From the NCBI GenBank assembly GCA_009760885.1, contig CM019704.1, positions 13,871,803 through 13,935,802 of the forward strand: a DNA stretch of 64,000 bases. The letters are read 5' to 3'. A program made the position numbers and the translations under genes. Below the pieces are notes generated by a model, which saw nothing but the letters and a program-made list of their open reading frames with translations, was not told the DNA's origin and made no database searches. Shown here in pieces: positions 32,610 to 45,000 of this stretch. Each line of letters starts with the position of its first letter. Position 1 is the stretch's first letter. The DNA is from Achatina immaculata. Taxonomy: Eukaryota > Mollusca > Gastropoda > Stylommatophora > Achatinidae.

Positions 32610-32641
<32 letters not shown>

Positions 32642-32774
32642 GAGAGAGAGAGAGAGAGAAAGAGAGAGATATAGAGAGAGAGGATAGAGAGAGAGGATAG
32701 AGAGAAAGAGAGAGATACAGATAGAGAGAAAGAGAGAGATAGAAAGAGAGAGACAGAGAGAGAGAGAGAGAGAA
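32609..32774. repeat. (GA)n-rich microsatellite
   Basis: Interrupted GA repeats. The overlapping minus frames are Ser/Leu artefacts. Confidence 0.95.
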
Positions 32775-32779
32775 ACACA

Positions 32780-33265
32780 GAAGCGAAGAAACGGCACAAA
32801 AGGTTAAACAGACCTGCACATGTAGTTGACAGATGGGGTGTGCCTTCAAATAAAGCCCATAACCAATAGATGCTCCCTGAATATGACTTAATGACATGAA
32901 ACTAAAGCGAAAATAATGAATGTTTATGTACAGAACCGTAGTTAAAACTATGTTTAATATGTAAATGGGGAGCTTGCCCCATATTTAGAAAGCTACGGTG
33001 AACTCTTTTACTCCTGAACTAACTTCCATACTCTACCAGAATAAATTTTGATGATAAATTTTGGTACAAGCAAACGGAAGTTACTCTTTAAGTAAACAAA
33101 ATATTGGCCGAGTTTAAAATATGTGCGTACTACTTTGAAATTTATTTACACGTTGCATAAATATCGTTCTCAGCACTGATCTGTATAGGCGTGCAAGATC
33201 TAGAAACATTACCAGTGTTATTTTGGGGGCAAACGAGTTAAAAAACCAAAGCAGGAAGAATACTT
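32780..33265. other. No gene seen
   Basis: AT-rich, no coding features. Confidence 0.5.
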
Positions 33266-33269
33266 CTAT

Positions 33270-33500
33270 GGTTTTAAACATAAAAGATAACAAACGAGAA
33301 TATTTTGCTGGCTACACTACAGGAAAAATAGAAGGATGAAGATCAAGAGGAAGACCAAGAGAAATGATACTGGACAGTCTGACGGGATGGTGTGAGAGGA
33401 GATCACCAACTGAACTGATGGCCTGCATGAAGGATCGGATACTCTGGAGAAGCATAATAACCAACGCCAGTCGGCACGGCACATGATGATGATGACACTA
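33270..33500 (+). pseudogene. RTE-like LINE (family 3), 3' end with (ATG)n tail
   Basis: Reads a decayed ATTGKIEG, RSRGRPREMILDSLTGWCER, SPTELMACMKDRILWRSII and TNASRHGT with its stop, followed by ATGATGATGATGACAC. It is nearly identical to the C-terminus of the copy at 39370-40375. Only the last ~65 codons are left. Confidence 0.88.
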
Positions 33501-33504
33501 CAAA

Positions 33505-33805
33505 ATGGTCGTGTAGGAATATTTTTTGGGGGGTTGAAAAATCCAGTTAGAGACCATAAATATCTTAGCACTGTGTTTTATATCAGGCATAAAACAATAA
33601 CTGGCAGATCAATGCCTTCGTGGAAGTATCTGTAAAGTCTTTATGTCAATGACTCACCGAGTCAGTAGCCTCTTGCAGAACATTAATCATTATCTCAGAG
33701 TCGAGCTGAACACAGATAAGAGGGGGAGGGGGGTGGGGGTGGGGGGCGTGGCCCGAGCAAGACTAAACGGAGACTGGCTGATTTAAACTTCATTATAATG
33801 AAGAT
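33505..33805. other. No gene seen
   Basis: Contains a G-rich patch (33720-33748). No coding features. Confidence 0.5.
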
Positions 33806-33807
33806 CA

Positions 33808-34000
33808 TCATCATCAGGTGCCGTGTTGGCGGTCACCTTTCTCCATAAATCTCCATCCTTGATATTTTCCGTCTGCTTAGTTGGTGACTTTTTGTTGTGT
33901 CATCGCGTTAGACCGTTCATGGTCTTTTTCTCTTGGCTTTCCCCTGCCTCTCTTCCCATTTAGCTTTTCTGTTCCAGTGGTGTCTTCAAGACTTCCTCTT
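33808..34000 (-). pseudogene. RTE-like LINE 3'-end fragment with (ATG)n tail
   Basis: ATCATCATCATCAGGTGCCG at 33806-33825 is the complement of the family 3 terminus plus tail (GGCACCTGATGATGATGAT). The upstream C-terminal codons are decayed but follow the same layout. It faces the plus-strand copy at 33270-33500 tail-to-tail, about 310 bp apart. Confidence 0.65.
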
Positions 34001-34070
34001 GTATAACAATGAACGATGATGAACACTTTTATGTGATAGTAGTATACGTTTCTGATCTTAGACTGAGTCT

Positions 34071-34142
34071 AAAATGATGAAGGCCAATCTTTCTAAAATG
34101 ATGAGGGCCAATCTTTCTAAAATGATGAGGGCCAATCTTTAC
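34071..34142. repeat. 24-bp tandem repeat, three copies
   Basis: AAAATGATGAGGGCCAATCT plus TTCT at 34071, 34095 and 34119. Confidence 0.92.
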
Positions 34143-34144
34143 TC

Positions 34145-35980
34145 ATAACAACACACCAGTGTAGTATTTCGAGTGAGGTCTTCATCAGCTAAATAAAACT
34201 CCAGGAAAAAAAGAGAAGCGCTGTTCTTTCAGTTGTTGTTCATGTAACAAATGTCCAAGCTGAAATATCATCTTTTATGTTATCTTTTTACCTGATAAGT
34301 TTATCCCAAACATCTTTAACGCTGGTGAGGAGATGAACTGACGGATTTTTCATTCAGTTTTAAGTATAAAGAACAAGGAAACTAAACACAGAATCCTACA
34401 ACCAACGCCTTATCTATCATAAGAGACGAAATTTATATCTAATCCTTTCACACTGTCTTGTTTTTTTTTTTTCCACAGAGCGAAGTTGGCAGGGAACAGA
34501 GCAGACTCTTCTTAACATACCTTTAATTTGTTCAAAATAGAATTTGTCTTACCTGGTCTTTACTTGTTCGATGAATTATGGCAGGCCGTTTTGATTCTAA
34601 TTTCATGTCTGACTAATTTTGCTGCTTAATACAATCTATTCTGACATTAATAATTACGCCTCTGACTTTGTATTCTTAAATATTTCAAATAATCAGCGGA
34701 GTTTGACATTTCGTGTTACAAATGATGTCTATGTGTGGGTTTTCCCTCTGTTTTAAAGCGACAGGTAATCATTTGGGAGGGAAGAGCGTGGCAGGGGGGA
34801 ATAATTGATGTGTTCAAAATTTATGTGAGAAATGGAGCGATGAAGAGGCGGAGAAAGCCCAGACGATCGACGTTTTCCGAAGAGTGTGGCGGGAAAATCA
34901 GAGGCGGGTAATTCTGTCGTTTAACAAGGTGGCGATTGTGTCTAAAGCTGGTGGATTGGCACTGTCAATAACAGATGAAGGTTTGACTACATCGAGTCAA
35001 AATGCGGTCACATTTTAACGAGGGCACCGTGGTCCTGACAGACGTTCAAGATTCGGCTTTTTATCACAAAAATGACGTTTTTTAACAAATTAACGGTAAT
35101 TTTCTAAATGTATGATTTTAGACACCAAGTACCAAGATTTGGAATAGTTTTACAAAAACTATACGATGTTTAAATATAACTCGTACAGTTTAAAAATTTA
35201 TTTTAATGAGGTAATTTCTTTGAAGAACAGCTTCTTCTCCAGAGAAAGTTCCGTCGTCAGATGGAACGTAGATTTCTTGTTGACGGAAAGGGACATCGGC
35301 ATTTATTTTAGACCGGGGCTGTCTTCTGAATCATGTATTGCCACTGTTACCTGCGTTTGTGAGCAATCAAAAATGAAAGCATGTTCTCAGATACCATGCG
35401 AAGGCCTGTTGTAGATGAATGGACTAGGTTTTTCAAAGCCTAGTCCATGATGGTGTACTTTTGAATAGAGAAAATTTGATGCTCAAATTATTTAATGTTT
35501 AATTTTATAAGTTTATTTGCCATTTCAGAAAGATGTTTTAGCAATATATAACATAGTCCTTGAGATTAATCTTGATTGAGTGACAACATGACTTTACTTT
35601 CCCAGAAAGAAATGACTGACTTTTAAGCCCAGACCACTCGCAAATGAGAAAAAACATGTCATTTGTTGGAGGAGCTTTGGGCATAATTAATTCATAAATA
35701 ATGTGATTCTTAGGACGAACGTCGATTGGATGATTAACGTAAGTTTCTGCGAATCAGAACATATAACTAAACTCACGTATACTTGTACATAATAGAAAAC
35801 TAACCGGTTCTAAGGACTGCAAATGCGCCTCAAACAGCCTCTGGCAGTCAAGTCCAGCTCCTGGCCTTCCCGTGGCAGAACTGTTTAAACTGACAGGAGA
35901 AGGGGCGAGGGCGAATATCTGGCGCCTGAAAACCAGTTACTTAGGGTAGATGAGTGGCACGTTTGGTAGCTCATCTGCCG
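34145..35980. other. No supported gene
   Basis: An 82-residue plus frame (35166-35414) has six Cys near its C-terminus but no signal peptide or known pattern. I do not call it. The rest is single-copy-looking. Confidence 0.45.
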
Positions 35981-35984
35981 CTGT

Positions 35985-36330
35985 TGGCGAGATTTTTCAG
36001 CTGCCGTGCGTGGAGCGGTGCTCTTCCCGGCCAATGAAGAAAGGTACAAATGAGGTTGCCGCGCAGCATCACTGCGGAAAAGGTGGTAGAAAGGATAAAG
36101 TGAAGCAAACAGTCAAATCATGGCACCTCTGGTCTGGAGGTCGGCCACGTCCTGAGTGCAGTCATATCGGGTGAAATGCATGAACCGGCTTGTCTCACTG
36201 CTGGCGAGACTCTTCAAATGCCGTGCGTGGAGTGAAGCTCCTCCCGGTTAAGGAAGTAAATGCAGAAAAGAAATAAAGGTTGCTGTGCGGAGCCGATGGG
36301 AAAAGGTGGTGGAAAGTGAAGTTTAACCGG
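35985..36330. repeat. Diverged ~218-bp tandem duplication
   Basis: GCCGTGCGTGGAGCGGTGCT … GGAAAAGGTGGTAGAAAG … GTGAAG (about 36003-36105) recurs as GCCGTGCGTGGAGTGAAGCT … GGAAAAGGTGGTGGAAAG … GTGAAG (about 36221-36321), 218 bp later. The GC content is above the surroundings. No class is recognised. Confidence 0.75.
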
Positions 36331-36334
36331 TATG

Positions 36335-37595
36335 TCCAGTAGTATCGCTACCACACAGGGGACCACGGGACCTAACGAGGACCACAGGCGTGAATTCAGT
36401 AGGTTCACAGTGCGGGTTTTGGTGGTAGAAGTGAACGAAGAAGAAGAAGAAGAAAACTAACCGTTGATGGGTGAGGCTAGTCACAATTTAGTTATAAATA
36501 GCGTGACTATTGTTACAAAAGTTAAATGAATGTGTCAATGTGCAGTGGCGAGAGGCGCTGACAGTCATGTATTTTCAATATCTGCAACAAAAAGCTTGAT
36601 TTATCTTCCCATTCATGTGACACATGGTCCATCCATCCAGATATTTTTCTCCTGGCCTTCCTCTCCTTTTTTTCCGAATTTGATTTAACGATATTAAATT
36701 TCTCTAGAAAGAGGGAATCATTCTAGGCGGACACGTTTCTCGCTTGACAAAATCTACCTATTTAAGAGGACTTTCAGTTATAATTTAGCCAAAATATGAA
36801 ACGAGAATACCCTGAATAGAGACTTAGTTTCTCTGTCGCCAGGTGCACCTCGTCTTTGCCAGACGCTAAGTCTTTTGACGATGTTGATATTCATGCAGAA
36901 ATATTCATATCCAGTTAGCGAATGAAGAAGAAGAAGGAGATATCCAGTGAAAGTTAGTATATTTTCTGTGAGCATCAAGTTGCCCGGATGTGGTTTCTTG
37001 GAACGTAATATTGCTATCTGGCAAAGATATGACATGGTGAATGAGAAATGTTTTAACTGAACACACCAGCTACTGTATTTTGGAAAAATAAAGACAAAAA
37101 AATGAAATGACAAGCTTTTTTGTGTATGGCATTAATAAGACATTCGATTGTTGAATTTTCCCGTAGCTGATGTGACTTTAAAAATGACCCTTACTTCCTT
37201 TAGAAATAATGGACACTAACCAGTTGTATCCGCCCCTCTGTGCGCTGTATAGGACATGTCACGTGTTTGAAATGTTGGCGAACAATTGAGACCACGCCTT
37301 AATTATTTGCCCACGCCGCAGGAGAAATTCATTCACTGGACCACTGGATAAACTATAAAGCAAATATGTCAATATGTCTAAAGACAGTAGACTGAAAAAA
37401 AAAAACCGGTGAATTTTTTCGTTTGAAATTTGAGTTTAATTTTTAATGTTGCAGTAACAGATGATTACTGTACCGAGCAGAACGACAGTGGAAGGGGATC
37501 CGGACTGGCATTCTTATTATCAGTTTGCAGAACTGTTGTCGGAAGTTAGAGAAAGTTTGATAATTTTAGCAGGCAAAGGAGAAGATAGATTTACC
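36335..37595. other. No supported gene
   Basis: A 111-residue minus frame (36778-37113) shows no domain. A word at 36605-36660 resembles the decayed LINE 3' ends but is too short to call. Confidence 0.45.
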
Positions 37596-37596
37596 T

Positions 37597-38822
37597 TGCC
37601 ATAGAGACACTTAGAAGATATGATGTTAGTGCCCACCATAGAGACACCTAGAAGATATGATATTAGTGCCCACTCTAGAGACATCTAGAAGATATGGTAT
37701 TAGTGCCCACTCTAGAGACACCTAGAAGATATGGTGTCAGTGCCCACCATAGAGACACTTAGAAGATATGGTGTTAGTGCCCACCATAGAGACACCTAGA
37801 ATATATGGTTGTTAGTGCCCACCATAGAGACATCTAGAAGATATGGCATTAGTGCCCACTCTAGAGACACCTAGAAGGTATGGTATTAGTGCCCACTCTA
37901 GAGACATCTAGAAGATATGGTGTTAGTGCCTTCCATAGAGACACCTAGAAGATATGGTGTTAGTGCCCACCATAGAGACATCTAGAAGATATGGTCTTAG
38001 TACCCACCATAGAGACACCTAGAAGATATGATGTTAGTGCCACCATAGAGACACCTAGAAGATATGATGTTAGTGCCCACCATAGAGACACCTAGAAGAT
38101 ATGGTGTTAGTGCCCACCATAGAGACACCTAGAAGATATGATGTTAGTGCCCACCATAGAGACACCTAGAAGATATGATATTAGTGCCCACCATAGAGAC
38201 ATCTAGAAAATGTGGTGCTAGTGCCCACCATAGAGACACACCTAGAAGATATGATGTAGTGTCCACCATAGAGACACCTAGATGATATGGTGTTTGTGCC
38301 CACCATAAAGACACCTAGAAGATGTGGTGTTAGTGCCCACCATAGAGACACCTAGAAGATAGAGTGTTAGTGCCCACCATAGAGACTCGTAGAAGATGTG
38401 ATATTAGTGCCCACCATAGAGACACCTAGAAGATATGGTGTTAGTGCCCACCATAGAGACATCTAGAAGATATAATGTTAGTGCCCACCATATAGACACC
38501 TAGAAGATATGGTGTCAGTACCCACCATAAAGACGTCTAGAAGATATGATGTTAGTGCCCACCATAGAGACACCTAGATGATAGAGTGTTAGTGCCCACC
38601 ATAGAGACTCGTAGAAGATGTGATATTAGTGCCCACCATAGAGACACCTAGAAGATATGGTGTTAGTGCCCACCATAGAGACATCTAGAAGATATAATGT
38701 TAGTGCCCACCATATAGACACCTAGAAGATATGGTGTCAGTACCCACCATAAAGACGTCTAGAAGATATGATGTTAGTGCCCACCATAGAGACACCTAGA
38801 TGATGTGGTGTTAGTGCCCATA
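37597..38822. repeat. 37-bp satellite array with a 222-bp higher-order repeat
   Basis: About 33 units of CATAGAGACACCTAGAAGAT plus ATGGTGTTAGTGCCCAC. Variants include CATCTAGAAG, CTCTAGAGAC and ATATAATG. The stretch from 38361 recurs from 38583, exactly 222 bp (six units) later, with the same order of variant units (ACTCGTAG, GTGATATT, ATATAATG, CATATAGAC, GTCAGTACCC, AAAGACGTC). Confidence 0.97.
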
Positions 38823-38824
38823 TT

Positions 38825-39365
38825 TTTCTTGTATAAATTTGTTAAATTATTCTCACTGCGACAAATGTTTTCGTACGTCTTAATTCTTATTAGATCTCCT
38901 CTTTATTTCTTCGTCCTGTATGTTTTTCTACGATTAAGGCTCACGCCAAAATGTCACAACTGCGTACTCGTTAAGCATATTGTTTTTTCCCCCTAGTTTA
39001 TACATTTTGGCATCAGAGTTTTGCTGTAGTGGCTCCGTGCATACTCATACACTAATTATTGTGTGTTGCCACATTTTTCTTGATATATCGGAACACTAAA
39101 AGGTGATTACTGCAGTGCTTTGTGTCTGTAGTTGTATGCCTATACCCCACTAATTATTGTGTGTTAAAGGGTGATGTGATGTGCATCACGGCCTAGCTGC
39201 CTTTCCTTCCCCAGCTCTAGAATGTACTCATGTAACAATACATATTACGGGTGTAAACCCCATTATGGTTTTCGATGGAGACGCCTATGATTTAATGTTT
39301 ACATTTTTCTGAGTTGCATTCCCGAATGACCAGCTTTGGTCCGAGAAATGGTCTGCACTTGATTT
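38825..39365. other. No gene seen
   Basis: AT-rich. The word ACTAATTATTGTGTGTT occurs twice (39052 and 39150). No coding. Confidence 0.5.
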
Positions 39366-39369
39366 CATC

Positions 39370-40375
39370 ATCATCATCAGGTGCCGTGCCGACTGGCGTT
39401 GGCTATTATGCTTCTCCAGAGTACACGATCCTTCATGCAGGCCATCAGTTCAGTTGGTGATCTCCTCTCACACCATCCCGTCAGACTGTTCAGTATCATT
39501 TCTCTTGGTCTTCCTCTTGACCTTCTTCCTTCTATTTTTCCTGTTGTTATAATGTTTTCAATGCCCCCTCTTCTCATTGCATGTCCTATGAAAGTACATT
39601 GTCTCTCTCTTATCTTTTTGACAAGGTCTTTTGTCTCTCCGGCTCTTCTCATACATTCTCCATTAGTTATTTTTGCTGTCCAGGGGATTTGCAACATTCT
39701 TCTAATAAACCACATTTCTGCTGCTTCCAATGATTTTTGTGCAGACTTGCCTATTGTCCATGATTCACTTCCATATAACAAGATAGGTTCAGTATAGCAT
39801 TTTAGGACTCGTTTTCTAACATTCATTGATAAAGATGTGTTAGCTAATATGTTTCTCATTCTCTGAAATGCAGTCTTTGCTTGGCCTATTCTGTTCCTAA
39901 TTTCTGTTCTGCATTTCTCATCTGAAGTTATTACTGCTCCAAGGTATTTGAATTTCTGCACCTGCTTTAGAATAGTTCCGTTTAATTTAATACTGCATGC
40001 TGGTGGATTCTGTTTCTTAGATACAACCATAGTCTCTGTCTTTTTGATGATCAAAGTAAGGCCTTTCTGTTCACTTTCTTTGGCGACTTTATCCAAGAGA
40101 TTTTGCAGGTCTTGTTGGTTCTCAGCTATCAGTACTGTGTCGTCAGCATACCGAAGGTTGTTAATATTGTATCCTCCAATTTTTATGCCTGGTTCTGTGA
40201 TGATCGTTCTTAGAATATTCTAGCTATACAGAGAAAAAAGGTCTGGAGATAGTACACATCCTTGTCGCACCCTTTGTTTTATAGGCTGATATTTTCCAGT
40301 TCTATTTTCAACTCGAACTGGTGCTTCTTGCTGCCAGTACAGATGTTTTACAATCCTCAGATTGATTTGACTGGT
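39370..40375 (-). pseudogene. RTE-like LINE reverse transcriptase (family 3), longest copy
   Basis: The minus strand begins at about 40375 with VKHLYWQQEAPVRVENRTGK and KQRVRQGCVLSPDLFSLYS, then a stop. It continues with GYNINNLRYADDTVLIAENQ, the YADD catalytic motif near 40137. From 40096 a 239-residue open frame follows: KKTETMVVSKKQNPPACSIK, FKYLGAVITSDEKCRTEIRN, YTEPILLYGSESWTIGKSAQ, EMWFIRRMLQIPWTAKITN, then RRSRGRPREMILNSLTGWCE and the terminal ANASRHGT. The 3' end is followed on this strand by (TGA)n (39367-39380). It is 5'-truncated with one clear stop in the catalytic domain, so it is probably not active, though among the least decayed. Other family 3 pieces: 18790, 19018, 29895 and 33270. 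Confidence 0.92.
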
Positions 40376-40384
40376 CTAAACCTG

Positions 40385-41140
40385 GTGTGCGGGGGTGTGT
40401 GTTAAGGAAAACGAAAGAACAAAAATAGAACGAAATAGACACTTGACCGGTGCGAATGTTGTTGTTGGTCGCTGTATTATGGAGTTTTGGGCTGTACTAG
40501 GAACTTTGAGAACTGCCGACATGTTTCGCTCGAAGTCTTGTTCGCCTGTTTGTCTGGAAAGGAAGCTTTACATAAGCCCAGACTGTTTGATGGCTGAGCT
40601 GATGACATGTAATTCAACATACTGCTCGATGTATTTATCATCCTCCCAAGTATCCATCATCATCATCATCATTATCATCATCAAATTCTGTCCAATAAAC
40701 TTCACCTTGTTGTACTGTCAGCACTAGACCTGCTTGCTCATTACATTGTGATGTCTCGACGCAGGAAAAGATCCTGGGGATTATCTGAACAGTGAATATT
40801 AATTCGGAGTTTGTTGTCTATGCTGCACCAAGTTAGGTTATAAGATGGTACTGCCAGGACACTATCACACCCATGCCTGCAGGTAAGTAACTACGGCGTC
40901 GTCGTCGTCATCATTATCATCATCGAGTTATATCGCCCATCATTATCTTCTCACAGATATTAGTGTTTATTCTTCAGTAAAATATAACTTTCGCCATTTG
41001 TCATAAATTACCTTAGTTATCTCTGCATCGCTTTGTACGTTAAGTTAGAATCATCTTTCGGTTATTTCTGATTATTATATGAAACACCTTTAAAGCGTGG
41101 TCAGACTTTCTTGCGTTTGTTTGGTGCTTCTCTTGTCCTG
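40385..41140. other. No supported gene
   Basis: A 110-residue plus frame (40395-40727) ends in an ATC microsatellite (about 40656-40682) and has no domain. A second ATC/GTC run is at 40900-40925. Confidence 0.5.
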
Positions 41141-41148
41141 CCAAGCTC

Positions 41149-41540
41149 CATGTCTTGACCCCTTCTCCCTTGTAACTGCCCTCAGCCCCATGTCTTGATC
41201 CCTTCTCCCTTGTAACTGCCCTCAGCCCCATGTCTTGATCCCTTCTCCCTTGTAACTGCCCTCAGCCCCATGTCTTGATCCCTTCTCCCTTGTAACTGCC
41301 CTCAGCCCCATGTCTTGATCCCTTCTCCCTTGTAACTGCCCTCAGCCCCATGTCTTGACCCCTTCTCCCTTGTAACTGCCCTCAGCCCCATGTCTTGATC
41401 CCTTCTCCCTTGTAACTGCCCTCAGCCCCATGTCTTGATCCCTTCTCCCTTGTAACTGCCCTCAGCCCCATGTCTTGATCCCTTCTCCCTTGTAACTGCC
41501 CTCAGCCCCATGTCTTGATCCCTTCTCCCTTGTAACTGTC
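41149..41540. repeat. 40-bp minisatellite, about 10 copies
   Basis: Units of CCATGTCTTGATCCCTTCTC plus CCTTGTAACTGCCCTCAGCC, nearly identical except for TTGACC in two or three. Because 40 is not a multiple of three, each copy shifts frame and every frame cycles over 120 bp. The short minus frames here are artefacts. Confidence 0.96.
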
Positions 41541-41544
41541 CTGT

Positions 41545-42839
41545 ACTGATAACTCGGGACGTATTTCCACTTGGGACAGTGGGCAACATAACTGGATCTT
41601 TGCTCAAAGCTTCGATATATTGTTTACTGACGGTTATCTTTTTTTCTATGTACAGAGATCAATATTCTTGATAGCTGCATCCAACGTTTCTCTTTTGTCC
41701 ATTGTTCTGGATGTTTGCAGTTCTTGAAAACATGTTAAAACATGTTGTGGGCAGAGATGTGAGCTTCAAAAGAGATGTTAACTTAAATCTCATTGTCTGA
41801 CTGTAGCGCTGTGTATCACCCAGATAACGATCCAGTATATTTCTGGTTATGGCAAATTATAAGGCAGATTGTCCTTGTTTTAATATCTCATAGCAAAAGT
41901 AGAATCTGAAGATCCTGGCAGCTGATGCTGTGATGAAGATGCATGATATCGATCGGAGAGTGAGGTGCACTGGCTTTCTTCGATTCCCAGGAGCGGATTA
42001 TGGAACGGGGCTTCTAAAAAAACCTCCATCCTCATAACACATATAACATAATCTCATATATCTTTCGCCATATCTTTCAGCAACAATTAACTGTCAAAAA
42101 GGATCTTTGTGGTTCTTCACCAGTGATGTTTCACTACCATGGATGGCAGGGTCATCATTCTAACCTTGGTATTTTTCTTCATTTGGAATAGAGTATGTGA
42201 CTTATAGTTTATAGATTGTTTGTTAATCCTTGGCGTTTCCTGTATACATATGTCCCCTAATGTCTGATTTCGGAATCCCATATACTAATCTGTCCTGGAT
42301 ATTCACGAGCAAACAACTGAAACATCTTATGCTAGCCTTTTACGTACTGTACTGTTTCCATGCAAAAGGCAAGGTCAGCGTCAAGTTATTTTCAGTCCTA
42401 GGAGTTGAAAAAAAATAATGCTCATAAAACTGTGCCACTTAAAGAGCAAGACTTCGTCCCTCTGAGATCTGCATTTTGGATGATGAGACGTATTGTCTTA
42501 TTGGCTTAAAACAGCACTAGCCCTGACTAATGAGGAAACCAAAAAAAAAAAAAATGGGAACATGAGCGAAAAAACATAAAGAATGCATGAAAAGGATAAA
42601 AGCGCTCAATGAAAAGAAAACAAAAAAAAACATAAAAACAGCATGACAGTTGATAAGATGAGAACCGGCTGAAGGTAAAAACTACAGTTATTTAATGGAC
42701 AGCATCTACGAGAAGAAATCAAGCGGTAAAAATGGCTGACAATACAAAACAAGAGAGAGACAGAGAAAAATATCAACAGACAAAGTTAAGAAAACGAAAC
42801 TAGGAAACAATGAAGCAGATTAGGGAAAATGGACAAAAG

Positions 42840-42840
<1 letters not shown>
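41545..42840. other. No gene seen
   Basis: AT-rich sequence with A runs (42541-42554, 42623-42632). No coding features. Confidence 0.5.

Positions 42841-42842
<2 letters not shown>

Positions 42843-42898
<56 letters not shown>
42843..42898. repeat. (GA)28 microsatellite
   Basis: Uninterrupted GA run. Confidence 0.96.
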
Positions 42899-42899
<1 letters not shown>

Positions 42900-42900
<1 letters not shown>

Positions 42901-44840
42901 ACTTGAGCACTTCGTTATGAAAATAGCATGTTGTAATGAAATTAGAAGCTGTCTACAATTAGGTACATTACCATGCGCTATTACAGTCCCCTCATCTGGC
43001 CAGGTAATGATTGCCCAAGAAAATACCAGTTTGGCGTTTGCAGATACGTGGCTTTCTTCTCCATTGTTCAATATTAACTCTTGTTTTGAAATCCCAGTTA
43101 CATTTAAAAATTTTTAATTTGACATGAATGTTTGGCAAGCTAAAATTTCTTTAGAATCTTATATATGGAAACGGAGAAAATTGCATAATATTCAGTTTGT
43201 AAATAAATGATCCCAAATATACATATTAAAATTACAATGAGTGAATCCAGAACTATGTGTGGTGGAGTGTTGAGAATGTTTAAATGAAGACTTCCGACGT
43301 GTGATAAGTAGTTAGTAAAGAGGGGGTAGGGACCGCGGAAAGGAGAGATAATCTAGCCAAGAGAAGGATGGGCAGAATAGGTAAATGTGGCTGAGGTAGA
43401 GGGTTTGTAATCTAAGGCAATGAAGAGGTTCTCAAAATATGTGTTGCAGATAAGGAAGGAGTAGAACTTACTACAGAGGGAATATTATTTGGAGAGAGGA
43501 ATGTAGCTGAATTCTGAGTTCAAGCCATGTGGTTCCAGTGTCCCATATTCCTGAATATAGCGGTTCTCAAGCGCTAGGTAGCCTAGGTTGGAGGTACTTC
43601 CTCTGATGATCTAGGTAATTGTTTTTCAGTTGTTTCGCAATTTATAGTGGAGAGTTTCCTGTATCCAGTCTTTGATCTTCCCCCTTTATTTCCTCTATGT
43701 CTGCCGTCAAGTAGGAAGTTGCTGCGTGACTTCACAAAAGCTAAACACTAGAAAAAACTAACACCATTCTACAGATTGTTCCGTTTGACGGGATTTTCGT
43801 TGTGGACGAGTGTTTCATCGTCAGTACAAATGCCAGGTCGCGAAAGCCATCTTTGTTAGTATAACCACTATACCAACGAACTCCAGACAGCAACATGAGA
43901 GTTTGGTAAGCTCTATGCTTGCAACTTGTTGTGTATGTTTGTCCGAGTAAACATAATGACTTTCGAAGAGGCTTTTAATCTATGTCGCGATGTCCCGTTG
44001 CCTGTAATAATGTTCTCATCATATTTTCATCGTTTTTCAAAGCCGTATGAAGGAAGACTGTAGAATCAAAGAAGACTGCATGAAATAAACGTACTCCATA
44101 TTGGATAATCTGCTTGTTGCTTTATCGCTAAGGTGTTGCCATAACTGAGAATGTTCATCTTAAAAATCTAAAGACCGCGCCGACCAAATATCACCGACTG
44201 TTGTAACAAACTGGAATGAACGAGTATTAGGTTAATGCACGCCAGAGAAAATATGCTGCTTTACAAAGTTCGCATCCGTCGTTAGCTGAGCAAATTTTCA
44301 CAGAATCCTCATTTCGTGATGAGTAATTCAGCGTGTAAAACAAACTTCTCCAGTTGAAATCCTACTACGCCCACACGATACATCCACACAATACTGTCTG
44401 CTCTTAAATAAACAAACAACAGTTGGTTTTAGACCATTTTAAGTGATTTGAGCTTCTTTTTTTTTTAAAATATCCAGGACGAGAGAAGAAAGTCCTTGTA
44501 ACGTATATTCTCCTTGCTAGATGAAGGGAGACAAATAAATCATTGAATCGCGCTCGCCGAGCTGTTTCTTTCAAATGTTGTTTGAAGCACACATACTTGG
44601 AAGGTATTAAACATCATTATAATCCCGTGTAGCGCAACATCAAGAAGGCGTTCTCAAGGCTGTCTGTGGGTGGCGCTGGGCGTGTGTTTCGTTGTTTATA
44701 AGTTGTGTATTGTTGGTAGTGTAGGCTTGTGTGATACTTTACATTTATGTAGCTGCAATGACACTTTACAGTTGCGTGGCAGTATACGAGTATATGGCAA
44801 CATTTGTATGGCACTATACGGTTATATGACAGCATACAGT
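42900..44840. other. No gene seen
   Basis: Contains, at about 43598-43660, the segment shared with 22525-22587. Otherwise no coding, RNA or repeat signal. Confidence 0.5.
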
Positions 44841-44844
44841 TGCT

Positions 44845-45000
44845 TAACAATTTCAGATTGTATAACAGTATAGAACTGTAACAACATACAGTTGTGTGAC
44901 AACTTCAGGTTGTATAACAGTATAGAACTGTAACAGCACACAGTTGTGTGACAACTTCAGGTTGTATAACAGTATAGAACTGTGGCAAAGTACAGCTGTG
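44845..45000. repeat. 52-bp tandem repeat, three copies
   Basis: TATAACAGTATAGAACTG recurs at 44861, 44913 and 44965, exactly 52 bp apart. Flanking units with ACAGTTG/TATGGCA words to the left (from about 44760) look like older, diverged members. Confidence 0.9.

Noticed and set aside
32460..32897. 145-residue minus-strand Ser/Leu-rich frame
   Set aside because: Produced by a GA microsatellite; no signal peptide or domain logic beyond repeat composition.
35166..35414. Small Cys-containing secreted peptide
   Set aside because: No hydrophobic signal segment at the start, irregular Cys spacing, no processing sites.
41040..41607. Minus-strand GLRAVTREKG repeat frames
   Set aside because: A 40-bp unit shifts frame at every copy, so the apparent protein repeat is an artefact of a minisatellite.
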